From Forficula auricularia (lineage: Eukaryota > Arthropoda > Insecta > Dermaptera > Forficulidae), in NCBI GenBank assembly GCA_024734495.1, contig JALMQS010000881.1, positions 62,001 to 126,000 of the forward strand: a stretch of DNA of 64,000 nucleotides, written 5' to 3'. Position 1 is the stretch's first letter. Every line of letters begins with the position of its first letter. Shown in pieces: positions 10,901 through 19,800 of the stretch. The notes beneath the pieces are model-generated. The model ran no database searches and was not told the origin of the DNA. It was given only the letters and a program-made list of their open reading frames with translations. The translations under genes and the position numbers were made by a program.

Positions 10901-13167
10901 AATATTTTGATTATTTTTGCATATTCATGTTTAGAAATGGTAGAAAGAAAAATTATTTTTCCTTCTTCTTCCTTTGTAGACCTCAGGTCTGTTTATACTA
11001 GATCGTCGTTCCATCTTTTCTTAGGACGACCTCTACTCCTTTTCCCTTATGGGCGGTTTTTCATTATTTTGTTTAATATCCTGTCATCTGACATTCTTCC
11101 AACATGTGCGTACCATTCTTCTTTTCTACTCCTTATCCACTCACTTATTTTTTAATGCCGCACGTCTCTAATATTTTCATTTTTCTCCCTATCGTGTTAA
11201 ATTCAAAATCCTTCTTAAATTCCTCATTTCGGGTGCTTTCAAGATATGTTTTGTTTTTTGTCCAGACAGAAGGGAATATTACATTGCAATATTAAACCTT
11301 GCAGCAATATTCCTATGTCCGCCTCTTTTACATTCCAGCAATATTGCCGATGTTGCAGGAATATTGCCAATGTTGCAGGAACATTGCAGCAATATTGCCA
11401 ATGTTGCAGGAACATTGCAGCAATATTGCCAATGTTGCAGGAACATTGCAGCAATATTGCCACTTCAATGTTGCTGCAATGTAAAAGAGGCGGTCATAGG
11501 AATATTGCTGCAATGTTGCCAATATTGTGCAAGGTTCGCAATATTGCTGCATTGGTTCACGAAAATTTGGAAGTTAAATTAAAATAAGTAGGTTATAATG
11601 AAAGGCAGTCCATAAATTATTTACTTTTATTCAATTTCCGACGTTTCGGAGACTTTTTTTCTCTCCTTCTTCAGGGTATTGAATAGTTATTGATGGGTGA
11701 GTATAACTCGGTTCCCATTTGTCTCTCCTTTCAGTGATAGCAACAATATTACAATATTTTCCAACATTATACCATAAGTGTACTTGGTTATACGCACCCA
11801 TCAATAACTATTCAATATTCAAAATATGCAGTATAAAATTTAACCCACAGTATTCTAGATGCATAAATCGTATATATAATTGATCCCCAGGGTCGTATGT
11901 GGCGGCAAACAAAATATGCAATTGCATGGGAATCCGGTCTCTAATTATAACCTACTTTTATTTCGCTTAATTTCGAAAAAATGATATGGTACAAAGGAGG
12001 GCGGCTAGATTTGTTTTTGGTAAATTTGATAGGTTTAGTAGTGTCACTTCAATGATTAATGAATTAGGATGGTCTAGTTTATTGGAGAGAAGAGAATGGG
12101 CTAAATTGAAAGTGATTTTCAAAGCGTATAAGGGTTTTAGGAGTTGGGAGGAAATAACGAATAGATTTCAGGAACCAAGTTATTTAGGTAGAGCTGATCA
12201 TAGAAAAAAGATTCGTAAGCCAAGATTCTTGAAAAATATCGGTTTACATTCATTTGTAGGATCTGGCATTGATTTGTGGAACAGTATGTCTGTTACTACT
12301 TGGGATTATAGTCCTCTGCCCTCTATGATTAAATCAATTATAAATTTTGTCAAGTCCTAATGTCCTAGAGTTGTGCAAAATTTTATTTAGTTCTCACAAG
12401 CAGAGATTAGCTGAGGTAGAGAGAGGTCATACCATCCTTGTTAAGGTTTTGACCAGGTTTCCTTAACAACTTATGGCACATGTCGGGATGGCTAATGCGT
12501 CGTTTCCTCCTGGTATCGGGTTTTTATGTAGAATTATTAAAATTACGTTTTGTCTTTTGATGGAAATCTATGATCATGTTATTTATAAATGAGCATACGT
12601 TTCTATTTTTTTTTCTTTTTCTTGTTTGTTAATAGTTAATTCCTTTTAATTGATTTGTATTTATGTTTATTAATTTCTGTAGTTAATTTGTATTGATGTT
12701 TTGTTGACCTAGCCACCGAGGACTTTGTGCCTCTAGGCAGGTCGAGTAATAAAGATTTATTTATTTATTTATTTTACCAGTCAGTCTTTCTAAGAAAATA
12801 AATAAAGTTAAATTAAAATGATTGTTTTTGATAAATTAATTATATTTATTATTTTAAATAATAAAATCACTATTATAGTAAAATTAAAAAATATGAATAA
12901 TTCAAAGAAATACTAGTACATTGTAGGGTTTAATTTCTTCATATTACTAAAATCGGCGACGAAATCCCAAACCTCTTTAGGATTCACTTTTGGAATTAGA
13001 GTTTGATACGTAATTGTTTGTTTACGACTATGTAGAAGTATATATAAAACCACGGCTATGCCAACAACATAGGCAATACGTTTTTTAAATATTCTAGTCT
13101 GCATATTTCCTTTATAAAATATTTTTTTCTTCAAGAAATATCCCAAATCAAGAGAATTAGAATCCAA
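7924..13167 (-). CDS. START/SRPBCC-like protein with N-terminal membrane anchor (three exons)
   Basis: Minus-strand exons 13167-12920, 10404-10211 and 8096-7924, with GT-AG borders and matching phases 2 and 1. From the first ATG (13167) the product is 204 residues; from an internal ATG at 13104 it is 183. The second start is likely the functional one because it puts a hydrophobic anchor (RIAYVVGIAVVLYILLHS) at the N-terminus. After it come TITYQTLIPKVNPKEVWDFV and ADFSNMKKLNPT, the strand-helix start of START/polyketide-cyclase folds, which bind lipids or hydrophobic ligands. Exon 2 gives DESGNFDHWKYTAQYKEYL and exon 3 FLFLPAPSNGTECIEHIHYE, then a basic C-terminus KNLRKHFLRK. Cysteines STC, KYC, TEC, YEC and FLC could form disulfides if the domain faces the lumen. 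The fold is inferred from the VWDFVADF pattern; the ligand is unknown. Introns hold TTAA elements, a LINE piece and palindromes. Confidence 0.85.
8190..8388. mobile_element. TTAA-flanked TIR element, short form
   Basis: Bounded by TTAA at both ends, with left end TTAAGGAGGTTCTTTCGCGA and right end GAACTACCTTAA. It shares internal ATGAATGGATCGTTTCCAAG with copies at 17393, 30471 and 41241. Non-coding. It lies upstream of the last exon of the START-like gene, in an intron. Confidence 0.8.
8400..8644. mobile_element. hAT-like MITE, CAAGGGCGGATCC termini, 8-bp duplication
   Basis: Inverted ends CAAGGGCGGATCCA and TGGATCCGCCCTTG, flanked by a perfect 8-base duplication GTAGGAAA (8392-8399 and 8645-8652). 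The inside holds C-homopolymer runs and an unrelated AT-rich filler. 245 bases, non-coding. Open frames over it on both strands are chance. Confidence 0.9.
9240..9306 (+). mobile_element. Helitron-like 3' end
   Basis: A GC-rich hairpin GGCCGCC-GCA-GGCGGGCC is followed by TTGCCG and CTAG, with T next. A hairpin some ten bases before CTRR and insertion next to T are hallmarks of Helitron 3' ends. The matching 5' TC end was not recognised. Confidence 0.5.
9416..10125. mobile_element. TTAA-flanked TIR element, long form
   Basis: Starts TTAAGGTAGTTGTTCCGC and ends GTCGCGGAAACAACTACCTTAA (inverted). About 710 bases without coding capacity; holds TGCATCGATTGGTGGCAAAA and GGTGCCAGATTTGTCA. Closely matches the copy at 18242-18945. 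It lies in the intron between exons 2 and 3 of the START-like gene. Confidence 0.8.
10478..10795. mobile_element. Palindromic element GGAAGGCAG family, copy 1
   Basis: Both ends carry ATTGAATGTAATGGAAGGCA, then AAAAAATTAACACATATCAA and CAATTTATTGGAATCCTTCC as a ~130-base inverted repeat. Each arm holds the hammerhead-like motif. The right arm is intact (see 10644-10698); the left arm keeps only CCGAAACGTCGG and has lost CTGA. It lies in the first intron of the START-like gene. Other copies: 27655-27850 (half) and 38314-38900 (interrupted). Confidence 0.8.
10644..10698 (+). ncRNA. Hammerhead-ribozyme-like motif (GGAAGGCAG family)
   Basis: CTGAGGA at 10654-10660, one spacer A, stem II GGAGGG/TCCTCC around AAAAA, then GAAACGTC ending at 10686. 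The flanks CCTTT and AAAGG pair as the outer part of stem I; the inner stem I is weakened compared with the sibling at 27760, where AAACC pairs with GGTTT. The variable position after CTGA is G here. Self-cleavage is not shown. Confidence 0.45.
10970..11245 (-). mobile_element. LINE ORF2 C-terminal fragment, decayed
   Basis: On the minus strand the reading KISEWIRSRKEEWYAHVGRM, SDDRILNKIMKNRP, stop, GKRSRGRPKKRWNDDLV, stop matches the tail of many LINE-encoded proteins (W-x-x-H-V-x-R-M ... RGRPxxRWxDD). An in-frame TAA after NRP and an upstream frame break show it is dead. It lies in the first intron of the START-like gene. Confidence 0.7.
11275..11562. repeat. Inverted-repeat element with a 31-bp minisatellite
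   Basis: Outer arms CTTGCAGCAATATTCCTATG ... GCCTCTTTTACATT and their reverse complement (AATGTAAAAGAGGC ... CATAGGAATATTGCTGCAA) enclose about 3.5 copies of a 31-base unit, with CAATATTGCC recurring at 11390, 11421 and 11452. The unit is itself rich in GCAATATTGC-type palindromes. Several overlapping frames give NIAAILPMLQE-like repeats, which follow from the tandem and not from a gene. Confidence 0.8.
11588..11960. mobile_element. Palindromic element GGTTATAAT family, copy 1 (diverged)
   Basis: The left end GGTTATAATGAAAGGCAGTC and the right end CTAATTATAACCTAC are inverted. The left arm, from the CCGACGTTTCGGAGAC core outward, holds an intact hammerhead-like motif (see 11630). The right half is mostly unrelated filler, so the copy is a recombinant or decayed form of the full element at 49284. 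Confidence 0.65.
11630..11683 (-). ncRNA. Hammerhead-ribozyme-like motif (GGTTATAAT family)
   Basis: Minus strand: stem I strand TTCAATACC, core CTGAAGA, spacer A, stem II GGAGA/TCTCC with an A-rich loop, core GAAACGTC, then GGAAATTGAA. Stem I is CC/GG, an internal loop A versus AA, then TTCAAT/ATTGAA. All core positions except the extra A fit the hammerhead consensus CUGANGA...GAAA...NUH with a palindromic ACGU in place of a stem III hairpin. Sibling arms at 49284 carry single core mutations. Structure is read by eye; activity is inferred only. Confidence 0.5.
11970..12778 (+). mobile_element. 5'-truncated Jockey/CR1-type LINE, 3' end
   Basis: An open frame from 11986 to 12360 encodes VQRRAARFVFGKF ... 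SMINELGWSSLLERREWAKL ... SPLPSMIKSIINFVKS, the C-terminal tail of a Jockey/CR1-type reverse transcriptase ORF (QRRAARFV and LGW-x-x-L-x-x-RR are diagnostic). A 400-base 3' region follows (CTAGCCACCGAGGACTTTGT) and ends in an (ATTT)n tail at 12757-12775, normal for this clade. It is probably a relatively recent 5' truncation because the tail ORF is still open. It sits in intron 1 of the START-like gene, antisense to it. Confidence 0.85.
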
Positions 13168-13866
13168 CTAGAGAATAAAAATAAAATGCCACACCCAAAG
13201 TGTTTAGATAAAAAGATAAAAGTTTATATTTTAAAAAGCATCACATTAGAATATCAAATTACCTAAGAAATAATTCATGAATTATTGAAGTAAATAAAAA
13301 TAATTCATACACCTTTTGAATTAATTACTCTTCTTATCAATAAATAAACCTGAAAAAATTATAAAATAAGAATGAAATTATTCCATTTGTTTGATTTTTA
13401 AAATCTTTTAAAATGTCATTTTCATATGTAGAAGAAATTTATTTTTTAATTATCATAATTTATAAATTAAATTATATTGATGATAAACACCTGTTGGATT
13501 ATTTTGAAATTTTTTATATTTTATTTATTTACTAAAATACAAACAATTAAATCCCTAAAAATATAACTCAGATTTAAATAATTAACAAACTTGATTTTAA
13601 TTTTTAAATTAAATTATTATTATAAGAAGTTGAAATAAATATACATCTAAAAATGAAAATGTTTTAATATTAATTAGTATTTTTAATATAAAAACTAGGG
13701 ATTTTGGTTTTTGTTTATAAGCCTGCCATATTTATTTTCGATTTCTTTCATTTCAATTTTGTCAACTTAATTTAATGCATACACGTGTTCTAGGAAACCA
13801 TACAAATCCATTTATATTACATTAACAAGCTTCTTGAAAGATTAATATATTATTATTTAATCAAAA
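13168..13866. promoter_or_regulatory. Divergent intergenic region between START-like gene and LYAR
   Basis: About 700 bases separate the two start codons, which point away from each other. The sequence is extremely AT-rich with no recognised repeat. It likely holds both promoters, possibly shared. No clear TATA box or initiator stands out above the background composition, so only the head-to-head arrangement supports the call. Confidence 0.4.
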
Positions 13867-16800
13867 ATGGTATATTTTACTTGTAATCGTTGTGGATCAA
13901 GTTTAAAAAAGAATCAAGTAGCAAATCATCAAGGTTGCAGACCTCTTTCTGTCAGTTGTCTTGACTGTTTTAAGGATTTCACGTAAATATTTTCACTTAT
14001 ATTATTATTTAAAATTATTTTTTTAGTATTTTTTCTAATATTTCAAAAAATTATTAAATTATCTCTTGAATATTTGAATCGATCATTTCAAAAAATCACA
14101 AGTCAAGATTTTTATGCATTTTTATTCGCGAACACGTTCTTAAAGATTAACCATTAATCTAAGTAAAACCCATGCACGTCAGTACATTCCTTCCTCTTAA
14201 AACAGTACCCAGAAGTTGTCGTTCATTACTTTAACAAGTCATAATATGTGATTGTTTTGTTCAAATTTAAAACCACCTAACCTTACTGTTTCTTGCTAAA
14301 ATAACATAAGTCAAGAATAGTTTTTCCTGTTTTTTGTTTAAATTTATTATTTATTTATAAAGATTATTATATTCACAAACTTTTAAGTCCAAACACTTTC
14401 TTTTGAAGAGAAAACTAAAATGCTACTTGCTAACTTTTAAAGTCTCTATAGATTGGACGAGTTGCAGGCATAATTTATAATTTATAAAGAACTAAGATAT
14501 ATTTTTGTATTTTTGTGTTCTTTTGTTTTGTTTTTTATTTTTAATGTTTTTTTTATTTACTGTGATGAATGATGCATGATCACAATTTTATTTCTATGGA
14601 TGTCTTTATCTATATATTTTTATAATAATGCACCTTTGTTTGCCAAAGTTCAATCTGTCGAGAAAAAAAAAATTAAATGTTAATTTTTAACTTTAAATCT
14701 ATATACACTGGAAGAATTTATGGCGTAATTTATAATTTATAAGCTTAAGATATATTTGTATATTTGTGTCTTTTTGATGTTTGTTCTTTAATGTATTTCT
14801 AATGCATGAGAATCACAAAATTGTTAAAAACTTTTTGTATACTGTATCTGTATTGACAGTCTATTCAAAATAAATATTATTATTATATTCAGCCCAAAAA
14901 ATTTCTTGAAAATTCGTTTACTTGTGAATTACATAGTTGTTATTGTTTCCTGAAAAGTTCTGATTGTGTGGCTTAGGTGGTTTTTGAAATGACCGATTCA
15001 TTTATTATGTTTTGTTTGTTAAAGATTCAAATTAATTCAAAGTTTTTGGTTAATTTACAGAGAATGCTTACTTGTCTTACCTCTGAGCAACACAACGATT
15101 CTAATATTTATAAACTGCATATAAATTGTAAAATTTGAAGGAGACAATAAAAGAATGTGTCTTCTGCTGGAATTATAAATTTTATTTATTTATAACGAAA
15201 CTATAACATGATATTTTGAACAGAATTAAAATTAAAATAAATTCTGTTCAAAATATCATGTTATCTTTAGTCAATGTTCTCCTGACGATGAGTTAAGAGC
15301 TCGAAATATATAGAGTAAACTAAAAAATCTTTGTATTTTAATTTTTCTCCTTGTGAAACACCACCAACTCCAACCTAATTTAATTTTCGTTATAAATAAA
15401 TAAAATTTATAATTCCAGCAGAAGACACTCTTTTATTGTCTCCATCAATATATAAAAATTCTGCTACTCTCGGCAAAAAAACTTTCAATTTAATTGTAAA
15501 ATTGATTAATTAAAAATGATGTTCGGTTAGGTTATATTCAGTTTGGCTCGGATATTCAGTTAGTAACTCAGGGGTGACACCTGATCTCACTGAACTGATA
15601 AAACCGAACCGACTTAATTTCAACTAACAAATACACCAAACCTCTTGATAACACTGCTCGACAAAAAATAAACAAAAATTTCTCCTCGTAAACCTGACAA
15701 TAGATACCAGTAGAGCTTTATCCTCTGATTATCATGCAATTTCCCGATTTTTTACAACACGTCAGAGTTTTGTGATATTATTGGTCAAAATGTCGAAAAA
15801 GGGCATTTTTACCTATTTTCGAATCCCATTAAATATTAAACAGCCATATTTGAAATCAAAATATTTTGTTGTCGTAATAGAAAACAGCTTTCTCTTTGAA
15901 TTTCAAATTACCACTTGTTTTTAGCTCAATTAGAACTCGAGTTATAACTAAAAAACTAAGAACTTATGTTTTTATCTATATTTTTTTTTTTTTTTTTATC
16001 CTTTATAATCACATAGGTTTAGTTTTCTTAGCTATAACTCGAGTTCTAATTGAGCGAAAAAATTTTGTTGATCAGTGTAATCAGTGACTTGGAATCATAT
16101 GAAGTTAATTTAATCCAACTATTTAAACATCATGCTTCATTGTGTTGCTTCGTGAGCATTCTCAGTAAATTAGCTTTAAAATGATTAATTTCTTGAAAAA
16201 TCCTGGATTATCTTTCTTGTATGTCAATGGAAGAAAAGAAAAAATCTCGTCTTAGACCTGCACTCAAAGTAAAAAATTCTAATCCTTGTAAAGGTTTCAA
16301 TTTTTTATAAAATCTCATCAGTACATGAATTTTAAATTTTATTTTTTAAAAGAGGCGTCGATATTGCAGTGGTCAGTATGTTCTAATCGAGTTTACTCGG
16401 AAGTAACAATTTTCCCCTCTGTCAAAAAGACAAGGCGGGAAGGCAATGGGAAACCAGGACAATTTCCCTAGTAATAGCTAACACTTGAAATCATGGCATT
16501 GAAAGAAGAATAAAGGATAAGCAGATGTAAACAGAAAACTGGATTATTCAAGAAAAAGTAAAAAATAATCAGAAGACAAATGAGTAAACTATCTACTTCT
16601 TTTAAACTTTGAAAATTCTTGTACTGTTGAAGATTTTATATAAAAAGTTTTTTTACATTATTCTGCAAGGCATTTGACTAGATTATTTCTTCTTTTAATT
16701 AGTAGCATTAGGGTAGGCACACACAGTCGATTTTCACTCGACTAAGCTTGATTTTTTTATCATAAGTGCTCATCGATCCCTTTTGATAAACAATCGATTT

Positions 16801-19800
16801 GATCTGCAGTTGTGTTGTGTATGCACCTACATTAAACTTAATATATTTATGTCCATCAACTAAACTATCGCTCTACTGAAAATCGACTGTGTGTGCCTAG
16901 CTGTTTTAATTTTTCAACAGTATAATATTTTAATTATTATAATTTTCGTCATAATGTGTATTAATGAGAGTTTATAATTGGAATTAAGGACAAGTTGAAA
17001 AATAATGTATTTTAGACGAATGTGTGACTTAACTATTTGAAACCCTGAAGAAGTCGACCGAAAAAAAGTTGGTGAAAAAATAAAAAAATCACACTTGTCC
17101 TTAATTCCCATTATAAACTCTCATTATTATTTAAATGATTTAATATATATTCAACTTATACCTATATAAATATAATAGTTGAATTAAAAATATGCAAAGG
17201 TGAGTTTCATAAATAAAATATATTTAAAAAGCAAGCTATAAGCCCTTCAGGAGATCAAAGAGAAATCTGAATACATCCACTACATTTAAAAAAATTTATA
17301 TACACATTTTATGTGATCTTTAAATATATTTTCGTTGCAACTCACCTTAAATGTTTATTCAACTATTATTAAATTATGTTTCACCATAAACCTTAAGGTA
17401 GTTCTTTCGAAAAAAATTCAAGAAGTCATTAAAAGAATAATAAACACACTGATAAAATTTGAAGACGATATAATATCAATGGCTTGGAAACGATCCATTC
17501 ATAAAGAGAATATAGTAGTGTAAAAAGTACAGTCACGTTAAAAAACATAAGCTAAAATTTTAGCACCGTTCATATTTATATACTGGTTACAAGGCTAAAA
17601 CTTTTTGTCTGGATTGTCGCGAAAGAACCTCCTTAACAATTGATAACTTATATATTATATATACATATTACCAATTTGATTTGTGTTTCGGATAGGCAAC
17701 TGGGTGATGAGTTATTATTATGAAGATTCTAAAATTAAGCACAATTTGCTGTTTTTCAATAGCAAAGTACAGTTATCATCACTTAAATAAGACTTCAGAA
17801 GTTCCGAATAATCTATCTTTCTAATCAATGACGTTAAAATATATTTTATGTTAACTTTGATGATCATGTTGAAAACTACAAAATTAGTTTTTTTTTTTTT
17901 TTTTTTTGGCTTTTCGGCCTTTCTAGCCATAAGCCATTTACGATACTAATTATTTTATTTAAATTTGTCTCTACCTCGGGGGTCAGATTTTAGCTGGATT
18001 CCTCAAGTCGGATTCGAACTCGGGTCCTCTTGGTTAGCTGGCTGACATGCTACCGCCTAGCCTACCCGACCCCCCCACAAAATTAGTTGAAATTTCCTTT
18101 AACTCATTTTTATTTGTCAATTAATAACAGAAATGTCAAGTACTTCAAATATAATTCTTCTGTTTTGATTAAATTGTTCAACTTTTTATCATCTTTTCAA
18201 CTGTTAGATATTTTCATAACAAAAAGCTATAACTTGATTAATTTAGGTAGTTGTTCCGCCATGGATTTTCTTAGGATTTTTTTGAAATTTAGAGAGATTA
18301 TTATTTAAATACTTCTGCATCGATTGGTGGCAAAACGAAATTTATCAACAATATAGTTCCGGAGATATTAAATTTCAAAAATAGAGTTTTTCAGAATCTT
18401 ATACATTGCACTATACGGGATATCGGAAAATTTACATACATATTTAATTAAAATTTAGAAACCCTTCTTATTATTTTTATAAAAAACTAAACCAACATTA
18501 AACAATAACCAATACATATTTTAAGACAATTTTGATTCATAGTTACAACACAGTTTCTGAGATAATAATGAAAAATGTATAAAAAAATTTACATTAAAAA
18601 CAATTTGGCAACAGCGCATTTATTTAACCAACGAAAGATGTATAAAGCGCATTTGCGCTAGATTTTTCCAAAATTATAATTTTCATAAGGTGTAACGTAG
18701 GCGTTGATTACATTTGTTAAAAAATAACAAAACTTTTAAAATGTATTTTATCTGTCATTTTAATATAAAATTATTCAATTCTCTTACAATGGTGCCAGAT
18801 TTGTCAATCACGATCACAGGATTGGCTAGAATCGGTACATAAACAGCAAAAAGTTTTGGGCTTATGAATTATGAATCCTTATTGTCTGTTCTGTATACTC
18901 TAGCATTAACTTTTTGCTAGTATTGTCGCGAAACAACTACCTTAACCTTCAAAATATGAGACAAACTTATAAACTTACTAGAAAATTTTGTTATTTTTCT
19001 ATTTATCAACTTAATCACTAAAGCTTTAAAAAAAAAAAAAAAAAAATTTCAATAAATTCTCCATTAGTTGCTCAAAATCATAAAAATATAAGTCATTCCG
19101 TGCTAAATCAACACACCTAAAATAAAAATTTTACCTCACCACTTTAGATTTTGTTGAAATTTGGTACACTGATATATTATGCTAAAATGAATGAAAATAC
19201 AAAATTTCAAATTTTTATATTGAATAGTTTTTTTATACGGCCTTGTGAAGTTTTCAAAAAATCGCAAAAAAACCACGAACAAACAATTTTAAAACTGCTC
19301 TAAAAGCTGTCTTAATTGAGTTAGAGAGGTGGGACAGGTGTCATTTTGCACCTTTTTAAATGCTCTTTTCAGAGACATACAACATGACATACGTTGTAAT
19401 AAATTTTTTTTTCAAAATGTAAATCAAATTTTTGATTTTGATTTTTTCTAAAAAGTACCAATTTTAAAATTTTCAAAAAAATTCTGTAAATAGATAGTAC
19501 TTTCATAAACTACTATGCAAAGTATAATGATGGGATGGTAATGGGGTCTATGTTTAAAAAAATTATTACTGACTCTTGTTTTTCATAAATACCCAGTTTT
19601 GCCCAAATAATAATGATTTTAATATAATGAAACTACATTTTATGAAAAATCACTTGTGTATCACCTCCGACCCGGAAGAATCTTCATTTTCAGAATTTTT
19701 ATCACTAATAGGCACTGTATTTTTTAACTTGGTTAGGTCTTTTCTACACTGAATACAAATCACGGAGCCATGAAGTATTTGTGGAAATGAACCTGTCATC

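Noticed and set aside
11340..11465. Direct repeats that superficially resemble a CRISPR array
   Set aside because: The 31-base units are contiguous with no unique spacers, and the surroundings are an insect-type transposon landscape.
11246..11587. Overlapping ORFs on both strands with NIAAILPMLQE-like repeats
   Set aside because: All follow from the 31-base tandem whose palindromic make-up keeps several frames open; no start context, splice signals or known domain.
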